This document shows, in pieces, positions 1 to 7,086 of a DNA stretch of 20,216 nt; the first letter of the stretch is position 1, and each line of letters begins with the position of its first letter. The DNA is taken from positions 1 through 20,216 of the forward strand of contig JBMNSO010000021.1 of the NCBI GenBank assembly GCA_050945235.1, given 5' to 3'. Source of the DNA: DUOD01 sp050945235 (lineage in GTDB: Bacteria; Bacillota; Clostridia; DUOD01). Under the pieces are notes generated by a model. The model ran no database searches. It worked only from the letters and a program-made list of their open reading frames with translations, and was not told the DNA's origin. A program made the translations under genes and the position numbers.

Positions 1-2
1 CG

Positions 3-1232
3 GCCTCTGGTGTAAAGGTGAGCAAGATAGTTAACCTAGCAGATGATATAGCTCTTAATCTTGCGGCATCAGGGGTTAGAATTGAGGCACCAATACCCGG
101 TAAGGCAGCAGTGGGAGTGGAAGTGCCTAATAAGGATATATGTCCGGTTATGCTAAAGGAAGTAATGCAGAGTAAAGAATATAGCAGTTCTTCATCTAAG
201 CTGGCTTTTGCTTTGGGCAAGGATATAACCGGGAATAACGTAATAGGGGACCTGAGCAAGATGCCCCACTTGCTAATAGCTGGTTCAACGGGTTCAGGCA
301 AGAGTGTGTGCATTAATAGTATAATAATAAGCCTATTATTCAATGCTTCACCGGAAGATGTCAAGATGTTGATGATAGATCCCAAGGTAGTAGAACTAAG
401 CAGTTATAATGGCATACCCCACCTACTTATACCGGTAGTAACCGATGTGAAAAAGGCTGCCGGTGCATTAAACTGGGTGGTCCAGGAGATGATTAGCAGA
501 TATGGTCTATTTGCCGAGAATAAAACCAAGGATATATATAGATACAACCAATTAATGATCGAACAACAAGGCAAGAGGCTGCCTCAAATAGTGGTAATAA
601 TTGATGAATTAGCCGACCTAATGATGGTGGCACCCGGTGATGTGGAGGATGCTATATGCAGGATAGCGCAAATGGCAAGGGCTGCGGGAATACACCTGGT
701 AATTGCCACCCAAAGGCCTTCTGTTGATGTTATTACAGGTGTAATAAAGGCTAATATACCTTCACGGGTAGCCTTTGCTGTGAGCTCACAGGTGGATTCA
801 AGGACGATTTTGGACATAGGTGGAGCAGAAAAACTGTTGGGGAAGGGGGATATGCTGTATTATCCCGTTGGAGCCTCAAAGCCCGTAAGAATCCAGGGGT
901 GCTATGTTTCCGAAATGGAAGTGGAAAGGGTGGTTAATTATATAAAGGAGCAAAGAACAGCCCATTATGAAGAAAATATACTCGATGAAATAGCAGTTGA
1001 CAATGAAATGCATAATAGAGATGATGATGAATTGCTGCCTACAGCTATTGAATTGGTGATAGATAGTGGGCAGGCATCCATTTCCATGCTTCAAAGGAGG
1101 CTCAGAATTGGATATGCCAGGGCTGCCAGGATAATTGATGAAATGGAAAGAAGGGGTGTGATTGGTGGTTTTGGAGGCAGTAAACCCCGGCAAGTGCTGA
1201 TTAAGAAAGAGGATATGGATAAGTATATATAA
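3..1232 (+). CDS. ftsK: FtsK/SpoIIIE-family DNA translocase (5' partial)
   Basis: C-terminal motor of a hexameric dsDNA translocase that pumps chromosome through the division or sporulation septum. The reading frame is open from base 3 and already codes the conserved text just upstream of the motor (GVKVSKIVNLADDIA), so the GTG at 18 is internal and the start lies outside the window. Counting from that GTG, Walker A (GSTGSGKS) is at residues 89-96 and Walker B (VVIIDELADL) at 192-201. The conserved ATQRPSVDVITGVIKANIPS stretch is at about 230-249. A winged-helix gamma domain, the part that reads orienting DNA sequences, fills about 338-404. The N-terminal membrane domain is not visible, so FtsK and SpoIIIE cannot be told apart. 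No terminator follows; a promoter for the next operon begins 8 bases after the stop. Confidence 0.96.
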   Translation, partial: ASGVKVSKIVNLADDIALNLAASGVRIEAPIPGKAAVGVEVPNKDICPVMLKEVMQSKEYSSSSSKLAFALGKDITGNNVIGDLSKMPHLLIAGSTGSGKSVCINSIIISLLFNASPEDVKMLMIDPKVVELSSYNGIPHLLIPVVTDVKKAAGALNWVVQEMISRYGLFAENKTKDIYRYNQLMIEQQGKRLPQIVVIIDELADLMMVAPGDVEDAICRIAQMARAAGIHLVIATQRPSVDVITGVIKANIPSRVAFAVSSQVDSRTILDIGGAEKLLGKGDMLYYPVGASKPVRIQGCYVSEMEVERVVNYIKEQRTAHYEENILDEIAVDNEMHNRDDDELLPTAIELVIDSGQASISMLQRRLRIGYARAARIIDEMERRGVIGGFGGSKPRQVLIKKEDMDKYI

Positions 1233-1240
1233 TGTGTTTT

Positions 1241-1269
1241 TTGACACTTAGTCCAAGGCGTATTATACT
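1241..1269 (+). promoter_or_regulatory. Sigma-A-type promoter for rimO-pgsA-cinA
   Basis: TTGACA at 1241-1246, a 17-base spacer, then TATACT at 1264-1269. This is a perfect -35 with a one-mismatch -10 at ideal spacing. Transcription would start near 1276, about 40 bases before rimO. It is the only good promoter seen before cinA, so it probably drives rimO, pgsA and cinA together. Confidence 0.8.
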
Positions 1270-1314
1270 TTTATCAGTAACGACTATCGACGGAACCGGA
1301 AAGGAGAACAATCA

Positions 1315-2643
1315 TTGTCAATAAAGGTAGGACTCATTTCATTGGGGTGTTCTAAGAACTTGGTGGATTCCGAGGTAATGTTAGGCATCCTGAAGGAAAA
1401 CGGGTATATAATAACCAACGATGCCAGACAGGCGGACGTTTTAATAATCAACACCTGTTGTTTTATAAATAAAGCGACGGAGGAATCAATCAATACTATT
1501 CTAAGGTATGGTCAATATAAAGAAAAGTACCTATGCAAGCTCTTAATCGTAGCCGGTTGCATGGCTAAAAGGTACAAAGATGAACTTGCAAGGGAAATTC
1601 CTGAAGTGGATTCTTTTATTGAGCCTAACAAAATACAAAACATAGGACAGGTAATAGGACGGTGGTTTGCCGACCAAGGAGAGGTTATTAAGGAATATAA
1701 AATTCATGATAAACATAACAATCCCATGCCACGGCTTATTAGTACCGGGGGAAATACGGCATATTTAAAAATTGCCGATGGATGTAACAATAGATGTAGT
1801 TATTGTGTAATACCCAGCATTAGGGGCAAATACACGAGCATGCCAATGGACACTTTGATTAAGGAAGCAACAATGTTAGCCGACAGAGGAATAAAAGAAC
1901 TGGTGTTAATAGCCCAGGATACTACTAGTTACGGTATAGATTTGTATGGCGGGTATAAATTAAAGGAACTTCTAAATAAATTGGTAAAAATTGATGGGTT
2001 GCAATGGATAAGATTGATGTATTGCTACCCTAACAGGATAGATGATGGGTTAATAGAAGTTATAGCAACAGAAGATAAGATTTGCAATTACCTGGACATA
2101 CCTATCCAGCATATTAACGGACATATATTGTCATCTATGAACAGGCCCCACGATAGCGAGGAGATAATAAGACTATTTGATAGACTACGGGAGAAAATTA
2201 AAGATGTCGTTATAAGGACATCTTTAATAGTGGGTTTTCCTGGGGAAACACAGTCACAGTTTGATGAGCTGTGTGATTTTTTAAAAAAATACAAGATAAA
2301 CAGGGTGGGTGCTTTTACCTATTCCCGGGAAGAAGGCACACCGGCTGCAAATTTTAAGAATCAAATAAATCAGAAGATAAAACAGGAAAGATTCAATAAA
2401 CTGATGGAAGTACAAAAAAATGTATCCTATAATATTAATAAAGACAGATTAAATAAAAAAGAAAAGGTACTCATAGAAGGTAAAAAGGGGACTAACCTAT
2501 TTATTGGCAGGAGTTATGCTGAAGCACCTGAAGTTGACGGCGTAGTATTTGTCAAAAGCAATAGGGAGCTAAGGATTGGACAGTTTGTAGATGTAGTATT
2601 TACCAATGCATATGAATATGATATATTGGGAGAATTGATATGA
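1315..2643 (+). CDS. rimO: Ribosomal protein S12 methylthiotransferase RimO
   Basis: Radical-SAM enzyme that adds a methylthio group to a conserved aspartate of ribosomal protein S12, using two iron-sulfur clusters. The N-terminal methylthiotransferase domain has three cluster cysteines, C12, C48 and C82. The radical-SAM motif CxxxCxxC is C157/C161/C164 (GCNNRCSYC). A TRAM RNA-binding domain fills about 380-442. The 442-residue length and SLGCSKNLVDSE opening fit RimO rather than MiaB. The start is TTG at 1315, set by AAGGAG at 1301-1306 with 8-base spacing. The stop overlaps the pgsA start (ATGA), so the two are probably translationally coupled. Confidence 0.96.
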   Translation: MSIKVGLISLGCSKNLVDSEVMLGILKENGYIITNDARQADVLIINTCCFINKATEESINTILRYGQYKEKYLCKLLIVAGCMAKRYKDELAREIPEVDSFIEPNKIQNIGQVIGRWFADQGEVIKEYKIHDKHNNPMPRLISTGGNTAYLKIADGCNNRCSYCVIPSIRGKYTSMPMDTLIKEATMLADRGIKELVLIAQDTTSYGIDLYGGYKLKELLNKLVKIDGLQWIRLMYCYPNRIDDGLIEVIATEDKICNYLDIPIQHINGHILSSMNRPHDSEEIIRLFDRLREKIKDVVIRTSLIVGFPGETQSQFDELCDFLKKYKINRVGAFTYSREEGTPAANFKNQINQKIKQERFNKLMEVQKNVSYNINKDRLNKKEKVLIEGKKGTNLFIGRSYAEAPEVDGVVFVKSNRELRIGQFVDVVFTNAYEYDILGELI

Positions 2644-3173
2644 ATCTTGCAAATAAAATTACAACTTTGAGGATATTGCTGATACCCGTATTTTTGATTT
2701 TTCTGATGGGTAACCTTCCTTTGGGTCAGTATATAGCCGCGATTATTTTTATAGTTGCCGCCAGTACCGACAGTCTAGATGGATATATAGCACGAAAGAG
2801 AAATCAGGTAACTACCATTGGTAAGTTTCTTGATCCTTTGGCAGACAAACTTTTTATTACATCTGCCCTTATTTCTTTGGTGGGATTAGGAAAGATTTCG
2901 GCTATTATTGCCATAATAATTGTAAGCCGTGAGTTTATAATTACAGGTTTTAGAGTTATTGCAGCATCTGAGGGAATTGTTATTGCTGCCAGCTGGTGGG
3001 GAAAAGTGAAAACAATAACCCAAATAGTAGCAATTGTAGCTATTTTGGCAGACAATTATCCCTTTAACCTTATTGGTTTTCCTTTTGGCGATATCATGAT
3101 AATAGTAGCGGTGATCTTTACCATTGTATCAGGGATTGATTATATCTATAAGAATAAGAATGTCATAATGTGA
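2640..3173 (+). CDS. pgsA: CDP-diacylglycerol--glycerol-3-phosphate 3-phosphatidyltransferase
   Basis: Integral membrane enzyme that makes phosphatidylglycerophosphate from CDP-diacylglycerol and glycerol-3-phosphate, the committed step to phosphatidylglycerol. The CDP-alcohol phosphotransferase motif D-x2-DG-x2-AR-x8-G-x3-D-x3-D is complete: D44, D47, G48, A51, R52, G61, D65 and D69. Most of the rest is hydrophobic membrane helix, and the length (177 residues) is normal for the family. The ATG overlaps the rimO stop by four bases, with GGGAG about 7 bases upstream inside rimO. The rimO-pgsA-cinA-recA order is common in Firmicutes and supports PgsA over other CDP-alcohol transferases. Confidence 0.95.
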   Translation: MNLANKITTLRILLIPVFLIFLMGNLPLGQYIAAIIFIVAASTDSLDGYIARKRNQVTTIGKFLDPLADKLFITSALISLVGLGKISAIIAIIIVSREFIITGFRVIAASEGIVIAASWWGKVKTITQIVAIVAILADNYPFNLIGFPFGDIMIIVAVIFTIVSGIDYIYKNKNVIM

Positions 3174-3195
3174 AACTTGAAGGTAAGGTGTAAGC

Positions 3196-4452
3196 ATGAA
3201 TGGAGAAATAATTTCAGTAGGTACTGAATTGTTGCTGGGGCAGATAGCCAATACCAACGCCCAGTATATATCACAATCCTTATCGAAGATAGGGGTAAAT
3301 ATTTATTATCATTCGGTTGTTGGCGATAATGCTGAAAGAATAAGGGATTGTTTTAAAAGGGCCTTTGACAGATCGGATCTTATAATAGTTACCGGTGGTC
3401 TAGGTCCAACTTCGGATGATATAACCAAGGAAGTTTTAGCGGATTTTTTCGGTGTATCTTTAGTAATGCATGAAGAAAGCAGGCATCGTATATTAAAATT
3501 CTTTAACAGAATAGGCAGGCCCTGTACCGCCAATAATTTAAAGCAGGCATATACATTGCAGGGCGCAAAGGTCATACCTAATAATAATGGTACTGCACCA
3601 GGCGTGTTATTCAAGAAGAATGACAGGATATTTTTCTTACTGCCCGGTCCGCCCAATGAAATGCGGGGCATGATGGGCGATTATGTTCTTCCGTATTTGG
3701 CTGAAATGAATAATAGTATAATTAAATCCAAGGTATTGAAGATAATTGGCGTAGGTGAATCAAGGGTAGAAGAAATATTGGAAGACATAATAAAGGCACA
3801 AAGGAATCCTACCATTGCTCCCCTTGCAGGTGATGGTGAAGTAACTATCAGGATAACGGCAAGGGCGGATGATGAGGAAAAAGTGAACAGTCTGATTAAG
3901 GAAACAGAGAATATAATAAGAGAACGCCTAAAAAACAATATTTACGGACAGGATGATGATACCATAGAAGAGGTAGTAGTAAAGAAACTTGGTGCCCTTG
4001 GCTATAGTTTATCCACAGCAGAATCCTGCACGGGGGGGTTGGTGGCAAATTTAATTACCAATGTACCCGGAGCTTCGAATATATTTAACAGAGGTTTTAT
4101 AACATACAGCAATGAATCGAAGATTGAATTACTTGGTGTACCAAAAAATACTATTAAAGAGGTCGGTGCGGTTAGTGCACAAACCGCGAAAGCAATGGCC
4201 CAGGGATTATTATTGCGAACAAATAGTGATATTGCATTGGCCATTACCGGTATAGCGGGGCCGGGTGGGGGTACGCCTGAAAAACCAGTTGGCCTGGTAT
4301 ATGTAGCGGTAGCTGATAGAAATGAGGTAAAGATCGCAAGTTTTAACTTTGTGGGCAACAGGCAAAGGATTAAGTTAGTAACAGCAAAGCATGCCCTAAA
4401 TAATTTGCGATTATTTTTGGAATCAAATAGAAAATTTTCAAAAAGTAATTGA
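3196..4452 (+). CDS. cinA: CinA: MoCF-like domain plus NMN amidohydrolase-type domain
   Basis: Two-domain protein. The N-terminal half (about 1-170) is a molybdopterin-binding-like (COG1058) domain, with TGGLGPTSDD at 66-75 and LLPGPPNEM near 148-156. The C-terminal domain (about 255-410) is the CinA/PncC type, with STAESCTGG at 273-281 and TGIAGPGGGTPEKPVG near 351-366. In the family the C-terminal domain deamidates nicotinamide mononucleotide and the N-terminal domain can act as an ADP-ribose pyrophosphatase; in pneumococcus the gene is competence-induced and cotranscribed with recA. The 418-residue length is normal. It follows pgsA by 22 bases. The recA promoter -35 box overlaps its last codons, so recA can be expressed independently. 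Confidence 0.95.
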   Translation: MNGEIISVGTELLLGQIANTNAQYISQSLSKIGVNIYYHSVVGDNAERIRDCFKRAFDRSDLIIVTGGLGPTSDDITKEVLADFFGVSLVMHEESRHRILKFFNRIGRPCTANNLKQAYTLQGAKVIPNNNGTAPGVLFKKNDRIFFLLPGPPNEMRGMMGDYVLPYLAEMNNSIIKSKVLKIIGVGESRVEEILEDIIKAQRNPTIAPLAGDGEVTIRITARADDEEKVNSLIKETENIIRERLKNNIYGQDDDTIEEVVVKKLGALGYSLSTAESCTGGLVANLITNVPGASNIFNRGFITYSNESKIELLGVPKNTIKEVGAVSAQTAKAMAQGLLLRTNSDIALAITGIAGPGGGTPEKPVGLVYVAVADRNEVKIASFNFVGNRQRIKLVTAKHALNNLRLFLESNRKFSKSN

Positions 4453-4478
4453 CTGTAAAATATAGTTAATGCTATAAT
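4449..4478 (+). promoter_or_regulatory. recA promoter
   Basis: TTGACT at 4449-4454 overlaps the cinA stop codon, followed by an 18-base spacer and a perfect TATAAT at 4473-4478. The predicted start near 4485 falls on the LexA box, as expected for an SOS-controlled gene. Confidence 0.8.
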
Positions 4479-4484
4479 ATATAC

Positions 4485-4498
4485 AGAACAGGTGTTCG
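4485..4498 (+). promoter_or_regulatory. LexA (SOS) operator of recA
   Basis: GAACAGGTGTTC at 4486-4497 is a perfect GAAC-N4-GTTC inverted repeat. The 14-base site at 4485-4498 matches the Bacillus LexA/DinR consensus CGAACRNRYGTTYC at every position except the two outer bases. It begins 7 bases after the -10 box, covering the transcription start, so bound LexA would block initiation. Confidence 0.88.
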
Positions 4499-4508
4499 TA
4501 CTATATAC

Positions 4509-4544
4509 AAAGGTGGTGAAACCTGATAGATATCAGGGTGTGGT
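4509..4544 (+). promoter_or_regulatory. recA translation-initiation region: SD, hairpin, then ATG
   Basis: AAAGGTGGTGA at 4509-4519 is one mismatch from the ideal SD sequence but ends 25 bases before the recA ATG, too far for normal use. Between them CCTGATA (4522-4528) and TATCAGG (4531-4537) form a perfect inverted repeat. Folded in the mRNA, it leaves about 9 unpaired bases between SD and ATG, an ideal distance. A weak AGGGTG at 4535-4540 is the only close alternative. That the hairpin brings the SD to the start codon is inference. Confidence 0.5.
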
Positions 4545-5573
4545 ATGATAGAAAAGGAAAAAGCGTTGGAAATGGCCTTAAATCAAATAGAAAAGCAATT
4601 CGGCAAAGGTTCTGTTATGAAACTGGGTGCTGATAGTGCCAGGATGAGTGTTGAGGTTATACCTACCGGGTCTTTAGACCTTGATCTGGCCCTTGGAGTT
4701 GGGGGTATGCCCCGGGGGCGGATAATAGAAATTTTCGGACCGGAATCATCGGGCAAAACTACCGTGGCACTTCATGTAATAGCCGAAGCCCAGAATAATG
4801 GAGGGATAGCAGCTTTTATCGATGCAGAGCATGCATTAGACCCTGCCTATGCTAAGAATTTGGGGGTGGATATCGATAATTTATTAGTATCCCAACCGGA
4901 TACCGGTGAGCAGGCTCTGGAAATTGCAGAGGCATTGGTGCGCAGTGGGGCAATAGATGTAATCGTTATAGACTCGGTTGCTGCATTAGTACCCAAGGCT
5001 GAAATTGAGGGAGAAATGGGGGATGCCCATGTTGGTTTACAAGCAAGGCTTATGTCTCAGGCATTGAGGAAGTTGTCAGGAGCAATAAGCAAATCCAACA
5101 CAACGGCCATCTTTATTAACCAGCTAAGGGAAAAGGTTGGGGTAATGTTTGGAAACCCGGAAACAACTCCCGGAGGTAAAGCCTTGAAATTTTATGCGTC
5201 GGTAAGGCTGGATGTACGCCGGATAGAGACCTTGAAATCGGGCAATGAAATGGTGGGAAATAGGACAAGGGTTAAAGTGGTGAAGAATAAGGTGGCCCCA
5301 CCATTTAGACAAGCAGAATTCGATATTATGTACGGTGAGGGCATATCCAAGGAAGGGTCTTTAGTGGACCTTGCCGTTACCAAGGATATAATAAATAAGA
5401 GTGGTGCCTGGTATTCCTATGGAGATATTAAAATAGGCCAGGGTAGGGAGAATGCCAAGCAGTACTTAAAGGAGAACAAGGAACTGGCCTTGGAGATAGA
5501 GCAAAAAGTAAAAAAGGCTTTTAATTTGGTCAATTCAAATCAACCATCCCACGGCGATGGGGAAGCACAGTAG
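4545..5573 (+). CDS. recA: Recombinase RecA
   Basis: ATP-dependent strand-exchange protein and SOS co-protease for LexA. Walker A (GPESSGKTT) is at 65-73 and Walker B ends at D143 (VIVIDS). The L2 DNA-binding loop (GVMFGNPETTPGGKALKFYA) is at about 199-218. The N-terminus EKALEMALNQIEKQFGKGS is textbook RecA. The length (342) is normal, with a short tail in place of the long acidic tail of E. coli RecA. The ATG at 4545 is the only plausible start because the frame closes at a TAG at 4527-4529. It is a single-gene unit with its own promoter, LexA box and terminator; recX follows beyond the terminator. Confidence 0.99.
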   Translation: MIEKEKALEMALNQIEKQFGKGSVMKLGADSARMSVEVIPTGSLDLDLALGVGGMPRGRIIEIFGPESSGKTTVALHVIAEAQNNGGIAAFIDAEHALDPAYAKNLGVDIDNLLVSQPDTGEQALEIAEALVRSGAIDVIVIDSVAALVPKAEIEGEMGDAHVGLQARLMSQALRKLSGAISKSNTTAIFINQLREKVGVMFGNPETTPGGKALKFYASVRLDVRRIETLKSGNEMVGNRTRVKVVKNKVAPPFRQAEFDIMYGEGISKEGSLVDLAVTKDIINKSGAWYSYGDIKIGQGRENAKQYLKENKELALEIEQKVKKAFNLVNSNQPSHGDGEAQ

Positions 5574-5615
5574 AATAAAAGGATTACCCACCATGGTGGG
5601 TAATCCTTTTATTCT
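5572..5615 (+). terminator. recA terminator, 44-bp perfect palindrome
   Basis: Bases 5572-5593 are the exact reverse complement of 5594-5615, centred on CCATGG. The palindrome includes the last two bases of the recA stop codon. The RNA hairpin has a GC-bearing core (GGATTACCCACC) flanked by A-rich and T-rich arms, so the 3' arm (CCTTTTATTCT) serves as the U tract. Symmetry would let it act on both strands. It separates recA from recX. Confidence 0.85.
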
Positions 5616-5638
5616 GTCAAAAGTGGTGATAATAAAAC

Positions 5639-6097
5639 ATGGGAAAAGAGAATAAATATATAGAAAAAAAATTATTAAGGTTTTTATCCTTCAGGATGCG
5701 CAGTAGGAAGGAAGTTTTTGACTATCTCATAAAGAATGATGTGGATGATGATTTTGCCGGCATCCTAATTGAAAAATACGAAGGGCTGGGGTATATTGAT
5801 GATGATGCCTTTACAAAGGCATGGATTAATGACAGAATAAGGTTTAAGGCATACAGTAAAAGGATGATAGCTTCTGAATTAAAGAATAAGGGTGTAGATA
5901 ACAATATAATTGAAAAATACATCGATGGTATTGACGATGTCCAGCACCAATGCGCCATTAGAAATCTTAAGAAAAGGTATAAAACAATGGATACTGACAA
6001 TAGGAAAATGATATCTTTCTTATTAAGAAAGGGTTTTGAATATAACGTTGCCAAAAAGGCGGTAAATGATTTTTGTGAAGAAAAAGAGGAAGTATGA
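5639..6097 (+). CDS. recX: RecX family regulatory protein
   Basis: RecX binds RecA filaments and modulates their growth and ATPase activity. The 152-residue protein shows the family's tandem three-helix repeats: an LLRFLSFRMRSRKEVFDYL opening near 13-31, an AWINDRIRF stretch near 60-68 and an ISFLLRKGFEYNVAKKAV ending near 125-142. It is recognised mainly by this pattern and by its place directly after recA. The start ATG at 5639 has GTGGTGAT at 5623-5630 with 8-base spacing. No clear promoter lies between the recA terminator and this gene, so expression probably comes from read-through. The stop (6095-6097) overlaps the start of the next gene. Confidence 0.9.
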   Translation: MGKENKYIEKKLLRFLSFRMRSRKEVFDYLIKNDVDDDFAGILIEKYEGLGYIDDDAFTKAWINDRIRFKAYSKRMIASELKNKGVDNNIIEKYIDGIDDVQHQCAIRNLKKRYKTMDTDNRKMISFLLRKGFEYNVAKKAVNDFCEEKEEV

Positions 6098-7077
6098 TGA
6101 AGTTTTTATTCATAACGGACACACATATTAGGGGAAATACCCCCCGAAACAGAAAAGATAATATACTGGATACCATTTTTCAAAAAATTGAAGAGATTAT
6201 TGATATAGTAGGGCAACGAGGAGTGGATTATATCCTTCATGGCGGTGATATCTTTGACCGTCCGGATATATCGCCATCCATCGTAAGGGATGTAATGAAA
6301 CTTTTTAAAAGATTTAATCGTCCTATTTATGCAGTAGCAGGTAACCATGACCTTTTCGGACATAATCCACAGACTCTTCACAGGACCATGGTTGGTCTGT
6401 TGGATGCAGCAGGAATAATAAGAATCCTGGATGGACAGTATCAATTACTGGAGTCGGAGAACCTTAGAGTGCAGTTGTCGGGGGTTAGTTACCGCTATGA
6501 TCTAGACAGCAGTGGTTCTTTTAAACACTATTATGCAATCAAGAAGTGCAAGGATGTAGATTATTCAATCCATGTTGTCCATGGTATGCTGCTGGATAAA
6601 AAATTTATCGAAGGGATTCCGTATACTCTATTGGATGATATTTGTGATACCGAGGCTGATATAACCATAAGCGGCCATTATCATACGGGGTTTGGTATAA
6701 AAAAAATCAAAGACAAATATTTTATTAACCCTGGCAGCATATTGAGAATAAATAACAGCCTATCAGAACTAAACAGAAAACCTGCTGTTGTCTTGATAGA
6801 GCTAAGAAAAGGTCAACGGCCTATGATAGAACTCGTTAACTTAAAAACCGCTAAGTCCGGTGAGTTGGTTTTAGATAGGTCAGCATTGGAAAAGGGGTCA
6901 ATTCAAAGGAATAAGTTGGATGATATATTTAGAGAGATCCAGTCAGCTTCTAAATTTAATTCATTGAACTTAGATACCATAATAAATGGTATTATTTCGG
7001 ATGAAAATATTGCTTCCGATGTAAAAAATGAGGCTTTAAGACGGATCAGCAATATAAAAGCAATATTGGAAAAGTGA
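6097..7077 (+). CDS. Mre11/SbcD-like metallophosphoesterase nuclease
   Basis: Calcineurin-type phosphoesterase with the full Mre11/SbcD set of metal ligands. In the 326-residue numbering these are DTH at D8/H10, GGD ending at D51, GNHD at 82-85, a histidine in VVHG at 162 and GHYH at 193-196. It is shorter than typical SbcD (about 380-400). The last ~75 residues are helical and may be the ATPase-binding segment. ATG codons at 6094 and 6097 are both possible; AGAGGA at 6085-6090 is 6 bases from 6097, so that one is preferred. The next gene, 9 bases on, is a Rad50-type ATPase half, which strongly suggests the nuclease of an Mre11-Rad50-like complex. Exact substrate is unknown. Confidence 0.88.
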   Translation: MKFLFITDTHIRGNTPRNRKDNILDTIFQKIEEIIDIVGQRGVDYILHGGDIFDRPDISPSIVRDVMKLFKRFNRPIYAVAGNHDLFGHNPQTLHRTMVGLLDAAGIIRILDGQYQLLESENLRVQLSGVSYRYDLDSSGSFKHYYAIKKCKDVDYSIHVVHGMLLDKKFIEGIPYTLLDDICDTEADITISGHYHTGFGIKKIKDKYFINPGSILRINNSLSELNRKPAVVLIELRKGQRPMIELVNLKTAKSGELVLDRSALEKGSIQRNKLDDIFREIQSASKFNSLNLDTIINGIISDENIASDVKNEALRRISNIKAILEK

Positions 7078-7086
7078 GTTGTCGGT

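Noticed and set aside
876..1247. A 123-residue minus-strand frame opposite the ftsK 3' end
   Set aside because: It is antisense to the conserved winged-helix coding region, has no ribosome binding site and no recognisable protein pattern; same verdict for the other antisense frames in the window.
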